Shown piece after piece: positions 1 to 8,141 of a stretch of 59,671 nucleotides of DNA; position 1 is the stretch's first letter, and each line of letters begins with the position of its first letter. Made by a program: the position numbers and the translations under genes. This stretch comes from Lachnospiraceae bacterium. Its GTDB lineage: Bacteria; Bacillota; Clostridia; Lachnospirales; Lachnospiraceae. The notes below the pieces were generated by a model. It worked only from the letters and a program-made list of their open reading frames with translations. It was not told where the DNA came from and did not search any database. The DNA is taken from the NCBI GenBank assembly GCA_016281275.1, contig JAEEIH010000028.1, positions 1 through 59,671 of the forward strand. The letters run 5' to 3'.

Positions 1-2
1 AT

Positions 3-431
3 ATGTTAAGGATGAGTGATATTAATCACATTATTTCTGAATCTGGGTGTTGGGAAGATGTTGTTAATAAGGTGAGCAAACTAAAATTCCGAAATGTTCC
101 TGCTACATTTAAGGCCTATGCCATAATAAATGATTGGGGAGATGAAGAGTGTGATGACATCTCAGAATTGTATTATAAAAAGATTGCAAAACTATTAAAT
201 GAATTTGAGGTGATTGAACCCTATGAATATGATCAATATGGAATAACTCCAGAAACTGATTTTCATGAGTTAATGGATATACATATAAAGTATAATCGAG
301 TATCGAAAAGTGTAGTTAACAAATTGGAAAAACTGTTGGATGAGAAAATATATCCGTTGGGTGCGGAATATGGTTTTTTGGGAGATTTAATTATAGAAGT
401 ATTCTATGAGAGGGTGCAGTGGTATTTCTAA
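3..431 (+). CDS. Hypothetical protein, immunity-protein-like, possibly 5' partial
   Basis: I do not recognise the family. The product is an acidic, soluble protein of about 142 residues with no signal peptide or membrane segment, rich in Asp, Glu, Tyr and Trp. It is clearly more AT-rich than the genes downstream, which fits recent acquisition. Size, acidity and isolation recall immunity proteins of contact-dependent or polymorphic toxin systems, but that is inference and no toxin is visible. The first ATG lies two bases from the window edge, so the true start could be upstream; a second in-frame ATG is at 12 and no ribosome binding site can be judged. Confidence 0.55.
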   Translation: MLRMSDINHIISESGCWEDVVNKVSKLKFRNVPATFKAYAIINDWGDEECDDISELYYKKIAKLLNEFEVIEPYEYDQYGITPETDFHELMDIHIKYNRVSKSVVNKLEKLLDEKIYPLGAEYGFLGDLIIEVFYERVQWYF

Positions 432-678
432 TCTAAGGTGTTGCTCAACGAAAACGATGTCGAAAGCGTTACATTGATATCCGGGCTTTCGTAAGGCCGA
501 CATCATACTGAAGAGAGAAGCCGATACGGCCTGGCCGAATCTGATCGGTGCGGATGAGAAATCCGATAAGAAATGTTGATTTAAGTTCTGCACGGGCATA
601 TACTAGCGTATAGAGGCTCAGAATCATTGGGCAAGGAATCGGCGGCGATTATTTCGCCGTTAAAGAGGAGGAAAAAGG
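432..678. other. Intergenic gap with degraded coding-like sequence
   Basis: No intact gene is seen. A 33-codon plus-strand stretch at 478-579, ending in TGA, reads like a protein tail with a charged middle and a WPNLIGADEKSD segment, but a stop codon lies immediately upstream of it, so it could be a relic of a deleted gene. A short hairpin (CGGCGA/TCGCCG, 643-659) sits just before the ribosome binding site of the next gene at about 666-672. Confidence 0.3.
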
Positions 679-2262
679 GTGGATACCAAACAATTTACAC
701 TCAGTCCTGTTGCGTGCGATGAGATTTCGGCTGAAGTGATCAAGTATTGCGACAGTATCGGAACAGACAGAAAAGATGTTCAGCGATACCGCTTGTTTGT
801 TGAGGATTGCTTGCTGTTTTGGCTTGACAACGGTTGCGAAGGGAAAAAGATCAAACTTGTCACAGGCAGAAGAATCAGAAGAAATATAATCAGGATCGAG
901 ATGGAGGGAGAGTCGATCAATCCTCTTGAGGAAGGCTTGGAGGGATTCGGCAGTTTTTGCAACGGCATTCTTTCATCGCTGAATCTGAAACCGGATTATT
1001 CATATTCGGGTAATAAAAATCGTCTTGAATTCAATGTACAAAAGAAGTCGATGGGTATGTTCGCCATTATGGGCATATCCATTATATCCGCTATACTGAT
1101 CGGAGTTCTCGGCAAGTTTTTTGTACCTTACGATGTGCTGTCATTCATCAGGGATATAATCATTAACCCCATAAACGTGTTATTTTACAAGGTATTGGGA
1201 TGCGTTGCCGGACCGATGATTTTCCTTTCGGTATGTTGGGGAATATATGGGATAGGAGATGTTGAAACGTTCGGCAGAATAGGAAAAAAGATACTGCTGA
1301 GTTTTATCGGGCTGACATTTTCGTCCACTCTGTTCGGAGCGGTGTTTTCTTTCTTGTTTTTTTCAAACATGGGTTTCGGAACCGGTGCGGGAACACAGTT
1401 TCAGTCGGTAATGGATTTAATAACGGGCATTATCCCTTCTAATATTTTCGACCCGTTTATTAACGGTAATATTTTGCAGATCATTTTTCTCGGACTGATC
1501 ATCGGTATGGCACTACTTGTACTCGGTAAGCAGTCCAAGACAATCGTCAGCGCAGTCGAGCAGCTAAATTCCATTGTCAATCTGATCATGGGGATTATCG
1601 GTAAAACGATTCCCTATGTTATTATAGTGGTTATTGTTGAACTTATATGGTCTGATGCCATCGATAACCTGCTCTCAACCTGGAAGGTATTGGCGATCAT
1701 GCTGTTGGGCTTTGTTATCATGGGCAGTTGGTATCTTATCAAGGTTTCGGTGCGACAAAAGGTAAACATCATCACGCTCATCAAAAAAGTGATGCCCGGA
1801 TTTCTGGTATCACTTACCACTGCTTCATCGGGTGCAGCATTTCACACGAACATTGATACATGTGAGAAGAAATACGGCATAAATCCTTCTCTTACGGGAT
1901 TTGGGATGCCTCTTGGGATCGTAATGTTAAAACCGATATCGGGGCTTTATTTTATATTGCTTATGCGATATGTGGCCGATTTATACGAAATACAGATATC
2001 GCCGACCTGGATCGGATTTGCCGTTATACTTTGTACCGTTATAGCTGTTGCTTCTCCTCCTGTACCGGGAGGAGGCGCGATATGTTATACGGTCCTTTTG
2101 GCACAACTCGGACTTCCTTCGGAGATACTTGTCATTCTCCTGGCAATCGATATGATAACGGATTTTGTGATCACGGCAATTTCGACACTTTGTCTTCAGA
2201 TGACTCTGATCAATGAATCGTCGAAGCTTGAGATGATAGATAAAGAGGTCCTCAGGAAATAA
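679..2262 (+). CDS. Dicarboxylate/amino acid:cation symporter with N-terminal HATPase-like extension
   Basis: This is a secondary transporter of the DAACS family (Na+ or H+ coupled uptake of dicarboxylates or acidic amino acids). Residues about 125-510 hold eight or more hydrophobic segments and the family hallmarks: a serine-rich re-entrant loop (TTASSGAAF), a GMPLGIVMLKP segment and a glycine-rich SPPVPGGGAICY loop. Residues 1-120 are soluble and not part of the usual carrier; the pattern VEDCLLFWL followed by basic beta strands recalls the first helix of GHKL/RsbW-type ATP-binding domains. The start is GTG at 679 with AGGAGG 7 bases upstream. Fur lies 15 bp downstream in the same direction, so they probably form an operon. 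Substrate cannot be read from sequence. Confidence 0.85.
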   Translation: MDTKQFTLSPVACDEISAEVIKYCDSIGTDRKDVQRYRLFVEDCLLFWLDNGCEGKKIKLVTGRRIRRNIIRIEMEGESINPLEEGLEGFGSFCNGILSSLNLKPDYSYSGNKNRLEFNVQKKSMGMFAIMGISIISAILIGVLGKFFVPYDVLSFIRDIIINPINVLFYKVLGCVAGPMIFLSVCWGIYGIGDVETFGRIGKKILLSFIGLTFSSTLFGAVFSFLFFSNMGFGTGAGTQFQSVMDLITGIIPSNIFDPFINGNILQIIFLGLIIGMALLVLGKQSKTIVSAVEQLNSIVNLIMGIIGKTIPYVIIVVIVELIWSDAIDNLLSTWKVLAIMLLGFVIMGSWYLIKVSVRQKVNIITLIKKVMPGFLVSLTTASSGAAFHTNIDTCEKKYGINPSLTGFGMPLGIVMLKPISGLYFILLMRYVADLYEIQISPTWIGFAVILCTVIAVASPPVPGGGAICYTVLLAQLGLPSEILVILLAIDMITDFVITAISTLCLQMTLINESSKLEMIDKEVLRK

Positions 2263-2277
2263 AGCAGGGAGATTGTT

Positions 2278-2706
2278 ATGAAAGGTGAGTACAAGACTAA
2301 AGCGAGAAACATGATCGTGGATTATCTGAAGGCAAACGCTGACAAGCGTTTTACCGCAGGTGATATCGTGAAAGCTCTTTCGGAGAGCGGCGCGGCAATC
2401 GACCGCTCAACCATATACCGTAACATTGATCGTCTTTGCGATGACGGAAAACTCCTCCGATATAAAGAAAATGATATCAATGCGGCGTGCTATCAGTATT
2501 CCGAAGGACATGGCTCATGTCATAATCATATGCATGCGAAGTGTGCAAATTGCGGAAAAATATACCACCTTGACAACGACATCTTTTCGGATGCGGAAGA
2601 GAAGCTTAAAGAGGAATATGGTCTCGAGATCGATTTTGGAAAGACGGTTATAATCGGACGATGCGAAGAGTGTGGTCCCATGGGGACGGGGGTTGTGGTC
2701 CATTGA
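2278..2706 (+). CDS. Fur-family transcriptional regulator with repeat-derived C-terminus
   Basis: A metal-responsive repressor of the Fur/Zur/PerR family, 142 residues. The winged-helix half is residues 1-85, with recognition helix SRSTIYRNIDRL-like (DRSTIYRNIDRL). A His-rich segment (HGSCHNHMH) is followed by CANCGK and CEEC, two CxxC pairs that form the structural zinc site. The subtype (iron, zinc or peroxide) cannot be decided. AGGGAG precedes the ATG. It follows the symporter by 15 bp and may control it. Oddity: the residues after CEEC (GPMGTGVVVH) and the stop codon are encoded inside a GGGGACGGGGG palindrome (2675-2734), so the natural C-terminus was probably replaced by a mobile repeat. 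Confidence 0.9.
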   Translation: MKGEYKTKARNMIVDYLKANADKRFTAGDIVKALSESGAAIDRSTIYRNIDRLCDDGKLLRYKENDINAACYQYSEGHGSCHNHMHAKCANCGKIYHLDNDIFSDAEEKLKEEYGLEIDFGKTVIIGRCEECGPMGTGVVVH

Positions 2707-2734
2707 ATGGTCCACACCCCCCGTCCCCATGGGA
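2675..2734. repeat. REP-like palindrome, GGGGACGGGGG family (short form)
   Basis: Two arms of about 30 bp form an almost perfect inverted repeat (two mismatches) around a single central base. Each arm contains GGGGACGGGGG followed by TGTGG(T/A)CCATT. The same arm sequence occurs at both ends of the 195-bp element at 29975-30169. It lies between convergent genes and may also terminate both transcripts. The stop codon of fur is in its centre, and the truncated MocR gene ends 12 bp from its right edge. Confidence 0.85.
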
Positions 2735-2745
2735 CTGTGTCAGCG

Positions 2746-3900
2746 TTACACGGTTTGGTTCCTCTTTTTCCTTCTCACACGATTCACATGTCTTTCGAAA
2801 TCCCCACTCCGCAGCAGTTCTGCCAGAACGTACTGTTCAAAGAGCGGAACCGTGCAGGAATAGAACCCCAGTTTTTTATTAAAAGTGTCGAGTAGTTCAG
2901 TCGGTAACAGCATATATCCCATACGAAGCGAAGGAGCTATGGTTTTCGAAAAAGTGTTTAGGTAGATCACGCGGGTTCCGCCGGACATTGAAAAAAGAGT
3001 GTCTTCTGCTTTACTCGAAACGGTAAGCTCCGAATCATAATTGTCTTCAATAATCATACCTTCCGCGGAAGCAGCCCAGCGAAGGTATTCTTTTTTCTTT
3101 GATATACCGACAGAGATACCGCTCGGAAAGCTGTTGAAGGGAGTTACATGCAGGACATGAGCCTTTGTGCATGAGAGCTTTACGGTTGAGAGACCTTCGG
3201 GGGTCAGTGGTATCGGGTCGCATTTGATACCGAATGATTCATATACTTTTGGTATTTTATTGTAGCAAGGATCTTCAATTGCATATATATGTTCACTTCC
3301 GAGAAGCTGTGCGATAAGACCGTAGAGATATTCGGCTCCGGCACCGACAATAATCTGCCCGGGTGAGACAAAGATTCCGCGGCTTCGTGCAAGATAGCGG
3401 CAGATTTCTTCCCTGAGTTCGTTGCTTCCCTGACTGGGAGATCTGACGAGTATACTTTCGCTTTTGTCGAGAAGAACTTTTCTCATCGTCTTTGCCAGTA
3501 TCGAAAAAGGGAAGCTTTCCGATTGGGATATTTGGGTGCCGTCATTAAACTTGTTGTTTTCGGAGATCGTATGCTGAACAGATGTTTTGTTAATGTTATC
3601 CGAACTTTTTTCTGAGTATCTTGTTTCTGCTGCATGAACAGAATCTGTCAGGAAATCATCCTCACTGTAAATCACGAAACATCCGCTTCTTTCGCGTGAT
3701 TCAATATATCCTTCGTCGCACAGTAACGAGAGCGCGTGCTCTACCGTTATAACACTCACGCCTACTTCGTCGGAAATCGTACGTTTGGAAGGGAGTTTTT
3801 TGCCTTTCGGATATATACCTGCTGTGATATCGCGGACAAAAAGACGGTAGAGCTGCAGGTATGCCGGAATATGGGATTCGTAATCTATCGTGTATATCAT
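2746..3900 (-). CDS. MocR/PdxR-type GntR regulator, C-terminally truncated
   Basis: A GntR winged-helix domain (about residues 1-75, with LPSKRTISDEVGVSVITVEHAL) is fused to a class I aminotransferase-like PLP domain with the lysine motif FSKTIAPSLRMGY. Such MocR proteins usually regulate PLP, amino acid or aminosugar genes. Family members are normally about 450-490 residues; this one has 384 and stops just after the RHVNRVRRKKR segment that begins the small C-terminal domain. Only the REP-like palindrome and the end of fur follow, so about 80 residues are missing rather than frameshifted. It may be non-functional or keep only DNA binding. It is divergent from the hydrolase at 4180, its likely target. 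Confidence 0.85.
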   Translation of the reverse strand: MIYTIDYESHIPAYLQLYRLFVRDITAGIYPKGKKLPSKRTISDEVGVSVITVEHALSLLCDEGYIESRERSGCFVIYSEDDFLTDSVHAAETRYSEKSSDNINKTSVQHTISENNKFNDGTQISQSESFPFSILAKTMRKVLLDKSESILVRSPSQGSNELREEICRYLARSRGIFVSPGQIIVGAGAEYLYGLIAQLLGSEHIYAIEDPCYNKIPKVYESFGIKCDPIPLTPEGLSTVKLSCTKAHVLHVTPFNSFPSGISVGISKKKEYLRWAASAEGMIIEDNYDSELTVSSKAEDTLFSMSGGTRVIYLNTFSKTIAPSLRMGYMLLPTELLDTFNKKLGFYSCTVPLFEQYVLAELLRSGDFERHVNRVRRKKRNQTV

Positions 3901-3945
3901 CTGGTTATATCAAATCCTTTCAAATTTCTGTTTCTTGATGATCAG

Positions 3946-3974
3946 ATTATATTGCAACCATTATATGTTGTAAA
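3946..3974 (-). promoter_or_regulatory. Promoter of the MocR gene
   Basis: On the minus strand TTTACA (3974-3969) and TATAAT (3951-3946) are separated by 17 bp, about 45 bp upstream of the MocR start codon. The inverted repeat at 3952-3973 overlaps it, which suggests autoregulation. Confidence 0.65.
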
Positions 3975-4002
3975 TGCTTTCCTTGCATTTTTGGTTGTAA
4001 CC
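3952..4002. promoter_or_regulatory. Candidate MocR operator repeats
   Basis: TTGCAAC and GTTGTAA form an inverted repeat with 8 bp between (3952-3973), and a third copy, GGTTGTAACC, lies at 3993-4002. All three are between the MocR promoter and the hydrolase promoter, the first pair inside the MocR promoter and the third just upstream of the hydrolase -35 box. MocR proteins typically bind two or three such half-sites between divergent genes; the assignment is inference. Confidence 0.5.
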
Positions 4003-4016
4003 TTTGGATAAAATAA

Positions 4017-4045
4017 TTGATATGTTAAAGTGATTAAGGTATAAT
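4017..4045 (+). promoter_or_regulatory. Promoter of the hydrolase gene
   Basis: TTGATA (4017-4022) and TATAAT (4040-4045) with a 17-bp spacer, about 135 bp upstream of the hydrolase start; a near-consensus sigma-A promoter next to the candidate MocR operators. Confidence 0.7.
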
Positions 4046-4179
4046 TGGATTTTATGGTGGAAATATTGAAAAACCTAGGCTTTTCATGGGAATTATTACG
4101 AAACATGATGGGACTGATTAATTAAATTGAAGAGGCATTTCACGGAAGAACCGAAAACGGTATAAATAGGAGGTATAAT

Positions 4180-5780
4180 ATGTCAATGATGGAAAAACCT
4201 GCGGTTAAGGTCTTGGAGGATGGTACAAAATTCTGGGAGAACAGATACGACAGTTTCTTTCTTAAGGTGGTTGTACCGAAATCGAAGGTTGAGGGCGACA
4301 TAAACAATTATGGTTTCCGTGCACCACTTCTTTTGGTGTTTGAAGAGGAAAAGCTTGACCGGGAAGGTGCCTGCGCGTATGCAAAAATGACCGGACTCGC
4401 CGATATTGCGGCAGAAGTCGATTCAAGTGTTCTTTTTGTTTATCCCACATGTGAAGGCGGATGGAAAAATGCCTCGGCAGATATGTATATCAATCTTATC
4501 GCAGAGATAAAGATGGATTCAAATTATGAGGATGGATACGTTAAAATCACAGACTTCTTCACAAGAGAATTCAAGGGCTATTTTGCAAGAGGTGCGAAAT
4601 TCAGGACCGATATATACAGCAAAGGTGCTTCGGCCGATTATGTAGCCCAAAACCTTTTGAAAACTATCGAGGGTGAATATCTTTGGGGACCCGGCGAGAT
4701 CACGCCCGCCATGTGTTCGATGGAAGGTCTTTCGGTTATACCGGAGATCGAGAGAAAGGATATCGCAATCCTTTCGGTCGGCAACAGTGACGAGATAAAC
4801 GCAGCATTCAAGGAATGCGGGAACATACTCATCAAGGATGAGGCGGATCACGGGAACGATTATAAGAATTTTGTCAGAAAATTTAAGATGTGGTGTGGTC
4901 ATATCGATATCGAGCCTGATTTCGAGGCGCTAGATATGACCGAAGCAGCCGGCAAGTGCATGGTTCACACCTCGTCATACAATATGGGCAAGTATAAGGG
5001 GACAAAAGAGCATCCCGTAGGTTATTTTGCATATTACAACAACGATCTGTTCGACAAGGGACCGGCTCCGCTTCTTGTCGGTTTTCATGGGGGTGGTGAT
5101 TCATCTATGTACCTGACTTTCGTTGTCGATTGGTGGGAGATTGCTCACAGGTACGGTTTCATGTTCGTGTCTGTTGAAAATCATCAGGATGTCACAGCGG
5201 CTGAAGCGATGGAACTGATTGAACATATCCGGAAAAACTATGCGATTGACGAGAAAAGAATATATGCCACAGGTTTCTCGATGGGAAGCGGAAAAACATG
5301 GGACATTTTTATGGAATTTCCCGAAAAATTTGCGGGTATCGCACCCGGAAGTGCATTGTTCCCCATTAAGAACAATTTCTTCGGCAGACCATGGGAAGAC
5401 GGTGAATGGGTAAACAGGACGATTCCTGTTCCTATATTCTATTCGGGCGGAGAGAAGACTTTTCTTCCGGAACTTCCGAACAGAGACATAACCGCGCTCG
5501 AGAGAGTTCAATATGCGGCTGAAGTAAATAATCTCAAAAAGAAGTTTGATTTGAAATTCGAGGATAAAGACAACTGGCCGGATCCTTTGTGGGTGATGTA
5601 CCCGATCGCAGGGAGATTGTTCATGACAATGTCAGAGATGCGAATCTTACGATAAATTATTATGACAGTGAGGACGGAGTATGCCGTACCGCATTCGCAA
5701 GCATAGATAACCAGATTCACGAATATAGGCATCATACCGCGGAAGAAGCATGGAAATTCATCAGCGGATTTACAAGATGA
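4180..5780 (+). pseudogene. Alpha/beta hydrolase (PHB-depolymerase/esterase-like), frameshifted near the C-terminus
   Basis: The main frame (4180-5655) encodes an N-terminal domain of about 260 residues, then an alpha/beta hydrolase with an oxyanion loop region (LLVGFHGGGDSS) and the nucleophile elbow GFSMGSG (Ser in GxSxG). A strong AGGAGGT lies 5 bases before the ATG. After residue PDPLW the frame runs into an unrelated tail, while the -1 frame continues convincingly from 5592 to 5780 (GDVPDRREIVHDN... ending HEYRHHTAEEAWKFISGF), including a His that fits the catalytic His position. Loss of one G in the run at 5591-5593 explains this. Restored length would be about 533 residues. It is either a recent inactivating mutation or a sequencing error. 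The divergent MocR gene probably regulates it. Confidence 0.75.
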
Positions 5781-5815
5781 GCCGCCGGGAGAATCATTTC
5801 ACGCGATGAAACGAT

Positions 5816-5848
5816 CACCTCGAAAACGCTTAAGGTGTTTTCGAGGTG
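5816..5848. terminator. Bidirectional terminator-like hairpin
   Basis: A perfect 12-bp stem (CACCTCGAAAAC/GTTTTCGAGGTG) with a 9-base loop lies between the convergent hydrolase and acyltransferase genes. No strong T-run follows in either direction, so termination efficiency is uncertain. Confidence 0.6.
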
Positions 5849-5856
5849 TGACAGTC

Positions 5857-6666
5857 TCAGATGGCATCCGATTTATCTTCAGGCTCACGGTACTCATAAT
5901 GTACATATTCGTATTTGGGGAATCTGTCGACAGTATTTTTCATTTCATTATAAATCTGTTCGCGAAGCTTTTTCTTGGCTTGCTGACGGGGGATGGTTCT
6001 GTCGGCATAAAAAGGTCCCGCTACATACGATACAACTCTCGGACGTTTTACAAACGGCAGAAGTCGTTTTTTATAGACATTGGTCATGGTGAAACACGGA
6101 ACGTCAAGGTCATAAGGATATGCCATAGAAGTATCCTTGAACGGACGGATGTCTGTATAGTAGGGCCAGATGTGAGCCTCGGGGTAAATTATCACCGCTT
6201 TCTTTTCCTTGATGCGTGTTGCCACGGCTTCACGGAAATTACGAGCATGCTCGATATCGGTATATACCGGGATTGCACCAAGCATAACCACAAAATTGCG
6301 AATCCCGGGGATTGAGGTAACATCGGGATTGCAGATTAAGAAATCCTTCCTCGGAAAAGTGAGCATTGACGGAGTAAAAGCGTCAAGGTCGGTACCTGTG
6401 TGATTTGCATAAACGAAATATCCGGTTTTTCTTGCTTTTCTGATTTTGCCGCGCCCGACGAAATATTGATGAAATTTGAGTTTGATCCAGCCGAAGATAA
6501 GAGGTCGTACCACGAAATGATAGACCGTGAATTCGAAGAAACGCCAAAACGGGTTTTTACGAACATATTTAAAGCCCTTCGGAAGCTTTTTGGTCTCAAT
6601 CGAATTTGATGCAAAATCATCATTGACCGGGTCGGAGTAGTAGATCGTTCTTCTTTTTTTCTTCAT
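5857..6666 (-). CDS. 1-acyl-sn-glycerol-3-phosphate acyltransferase (PlsC family)
   Basis: The product (269 residues) carries the PlsC/LPLAT signature NHTGTDLD (NHx4D-type catalytic motif) and the second block YPEAHIWP, which contacts the glycerol phosphate. It would transfer an acyl chain to lysophosphatidic acid or a related acceptor at the cytoplasmic membrane face. The N-terminal hydrophobic/aromatic stretch (about residues 40-75) may associate with the membrane. The gene lies 86 bp downstream of a lipid-type glycosyltransferase on the same strand, supporting a joint role in membrane lipid or glycolipid synthesis. It is longer at the N-terminus than minimal PlsC, and the precise acceptor is unknown. 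Confidence 0.85.
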   Translation of the reverse strand: MKKKRRTIYYSDPVNDDFASNSIETKKLPKGFKYVRKNPFWRFFEFTVYHFVVRPLIFGWIKLKFHQYFVGRGKIRKARKTGYFVYANHTGTDLDAFTPSMLTFPRKDFLICNPDVTSIPGIRNFVVMLGAIPVYTDIEHARNFREAVATRIKEKKAVIIYPEAHIWPYYTDIRPFKDTSMAYPYDLDVPCFTMTNVYKKRLLPFVKRPRVVSYVAGPFYADRTIPRQQAKKKLREQIYNEMKNTVDRFPKYEYVHYEYREPEDKSDAI

Positions 6667-6752
6667 AAGCCCACTCCTTTACTTGAAATGAAAAATGAAT
6701 AATTTATGTTTCATATAAGTCAATGACTGTAAGAATCAATCGTCGTCATTGA

Positions 6753-7898
6753 TCATTTTTTTGAATTGATCGTGTCGCACAGCATTTTTCGCATTCTGAT
6801 CATGCATTCCTTCTGGTTCTCCGCATAAGGAGAATCAAGATATTTCTTTGAATACTCGCGCCTGATATCTTCATGTTCGATAAAGAAATCGATCTTTTCC
6901 GCGAGATCACGGTAGTCGTTGCACTTGAAAAGCGAACGATCGTCAAGAGCGAAGGCCTTTGTGGCGCAACGGGGTGAATTGTTTATTATGGGAACAAGAC
7001 CGCAGCTGATCGCTTCAAGGCACGCGATCGCTTCAATCTCAACCTCAGCGGGGTGACAGTAAAGATCCGAATAATTGATCACTCTTGCAAGCTGCGATCG
7101 TGTAAAGAATTTCATTATGGGTGTTTTGATGCCTGCTTTTCTGACTGCTCTTAATATCTGGAGCTTTCTCGGACCGCTTCCGGCGAAGATCAGCCTTATT
7201 ATATCCTTATGCCTGCTGCATCCAACGGCTTTAATCAGTAATGTGTGAGATTTCTCTTTGGCATATCGTCCGGTGAAGAGAATCAGATATTCGTTCTTCA
7301 GGCGGTCGGGCTTTTCGGTGGGAGCGTATTTATATGCTTCGTTCACACCGTTTGAAATAACTATGCCCTTTGTTCTGTGCCCTACTGTTTTCTCAAAGAT
7401 ATTTCTGATAAACTGTGTAGGGTAGTGGATCATATCCACATTTTTGTACAGCCTCTTATAGAAATGTTTATATACCATTCTGTTAAAGAAATCGGAATTC
7501 ATAAACATTAGGATGTGACTTGAAAAATTCTCGGCCTGACAATGGAATCCCGCCGTTACGGGGATCCCCTTCTCTTTTGCGATAGCAGCTGCGCAGTTCC
7601 CGACGGGGAAAGGCATCATAACATGAACTATATCAGAGCCTTCTATGGCAGAGCGAACGGTCTCTTTATCGGGTTTTGCAATTGTAACATTGTTTTTTTG
7701 TATGATTTTATTTATTATAAAGCCTAAATTAAGTGTTTTTACTATATAGAAGCCTTCCTGACCTTCTCTCGATTTGTCGGGACAAACAACTTTCACTGTG
7801 TCGCCGCAAGATTTCAGGTAACGGATCAGATTCATGCAAGCGACGGTTGTGCCATTGTTCTCCTCGCCGAGAACATCGGCTACTACGGTAACGACCAT
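6753..7898 (-). CDS. Glycosyltransferase family 4, diacylglycerol-glucosyltransferase-like
   Basis: A GT-B fold retaining transferase of about 381 residues. The N-terminal half starts with VVTVVADVLGEENNGTT, typical of GT4 acceptor domains; the C-terminal half has the donor-binding LFTGRYAKEKS block, FAGSGP, and the Ex7E-type region (VEIEAIACLEAISCG). The closest functional analogues are alpha-monoglucosyldiacylglycerol synthases, which fits the neighbouring PlsC-like gene. A TTG at 7913 would extend the frame, but GGAGGA (7911-7906) sits 7 bases before the ATG at 7898, which is therefore chosen. Donor and acceptor are inferred. Confidence 0.8.
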   Translation of the reverse strand: MVVTVVADVLGEENNGTTVACMNLIRYLKSCGDTVKVVCPDKSREGQEGFYIVKTLNLGFIINKIIQKNNVTIAKPDKETVRSAIEGSDIVHVMMPFPVGNCAAAIAKEKGIPVTAGFHCQAENFSSHILMFMNSDFFNRMVYKHFYKRLYKNVDMIHYPTQFIRNIFEKTVGHRTKGIVISNGVNEAYKYAPTEKPDRLKNEYLILFTGRYAKEKSHTLLIKAVGCSRHKDIIRLIFAGSGPRKLQILRAVRKAGIKTPIMKFFTRSQLARVINYSDLYCHPAEVEIEAIACLEAISCGLVPIINNSPRCATKAFALDDRSLFKCNDYRDLAEKIDFFIEHEDIRREYSKKYLDSPYAENQKECMIRMRKMLCDTINSKK

Positions 7899-7998
7899 TG
7901 GGGATTCCTCCAAAAAACTGTTTCTTAATGCCCGGTGTTAAGGACAAATAATGTACATTGATAAGTTTATCATAACAAAAATAAATTGCAAACAATTC

Positions 7999-8027
7999 TT
8001 GACATCAACGCGTTAAAGTGTTATAGT
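7999..8027 (+). promoter_or_regulatory. Promoter of the aromatic amino acid operon
   Basis: A consensus TTGACA (7999-8004) and TATAGT (8022-8027) separated by 17 bp, leaving a leader of about 110 bases before aroF. I see no convincing T-box, leader peptide or terminator in the leader. Confidence 0.8.
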
Positions 8028-8141
8028 GCCATAAAACGAACCGGTATATACAGCATAAAAGATTGTTTATTGCTTCGGTTTGGTATCGGGCAAGGAAACA
8101 ACGGCTGCAAAGCAGCGATAAAAAGAGGAGGATAATACAAT

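Noticed and set aside
387..599. Minus-strand 70-codon ORF in the left intergenic gap
   Set aside because: It overlaps the first gene, has no ribosome binding site or family resemblance, and the region looks degraded.
8028..8141. T-box or tryptophan/tyrosine attenuator in the aro leader
   Set aside because: The leader is only about 110 bases, with no T-box consensus (TGGNACCGCG-like), no leader peptide and no terminator hairpin.
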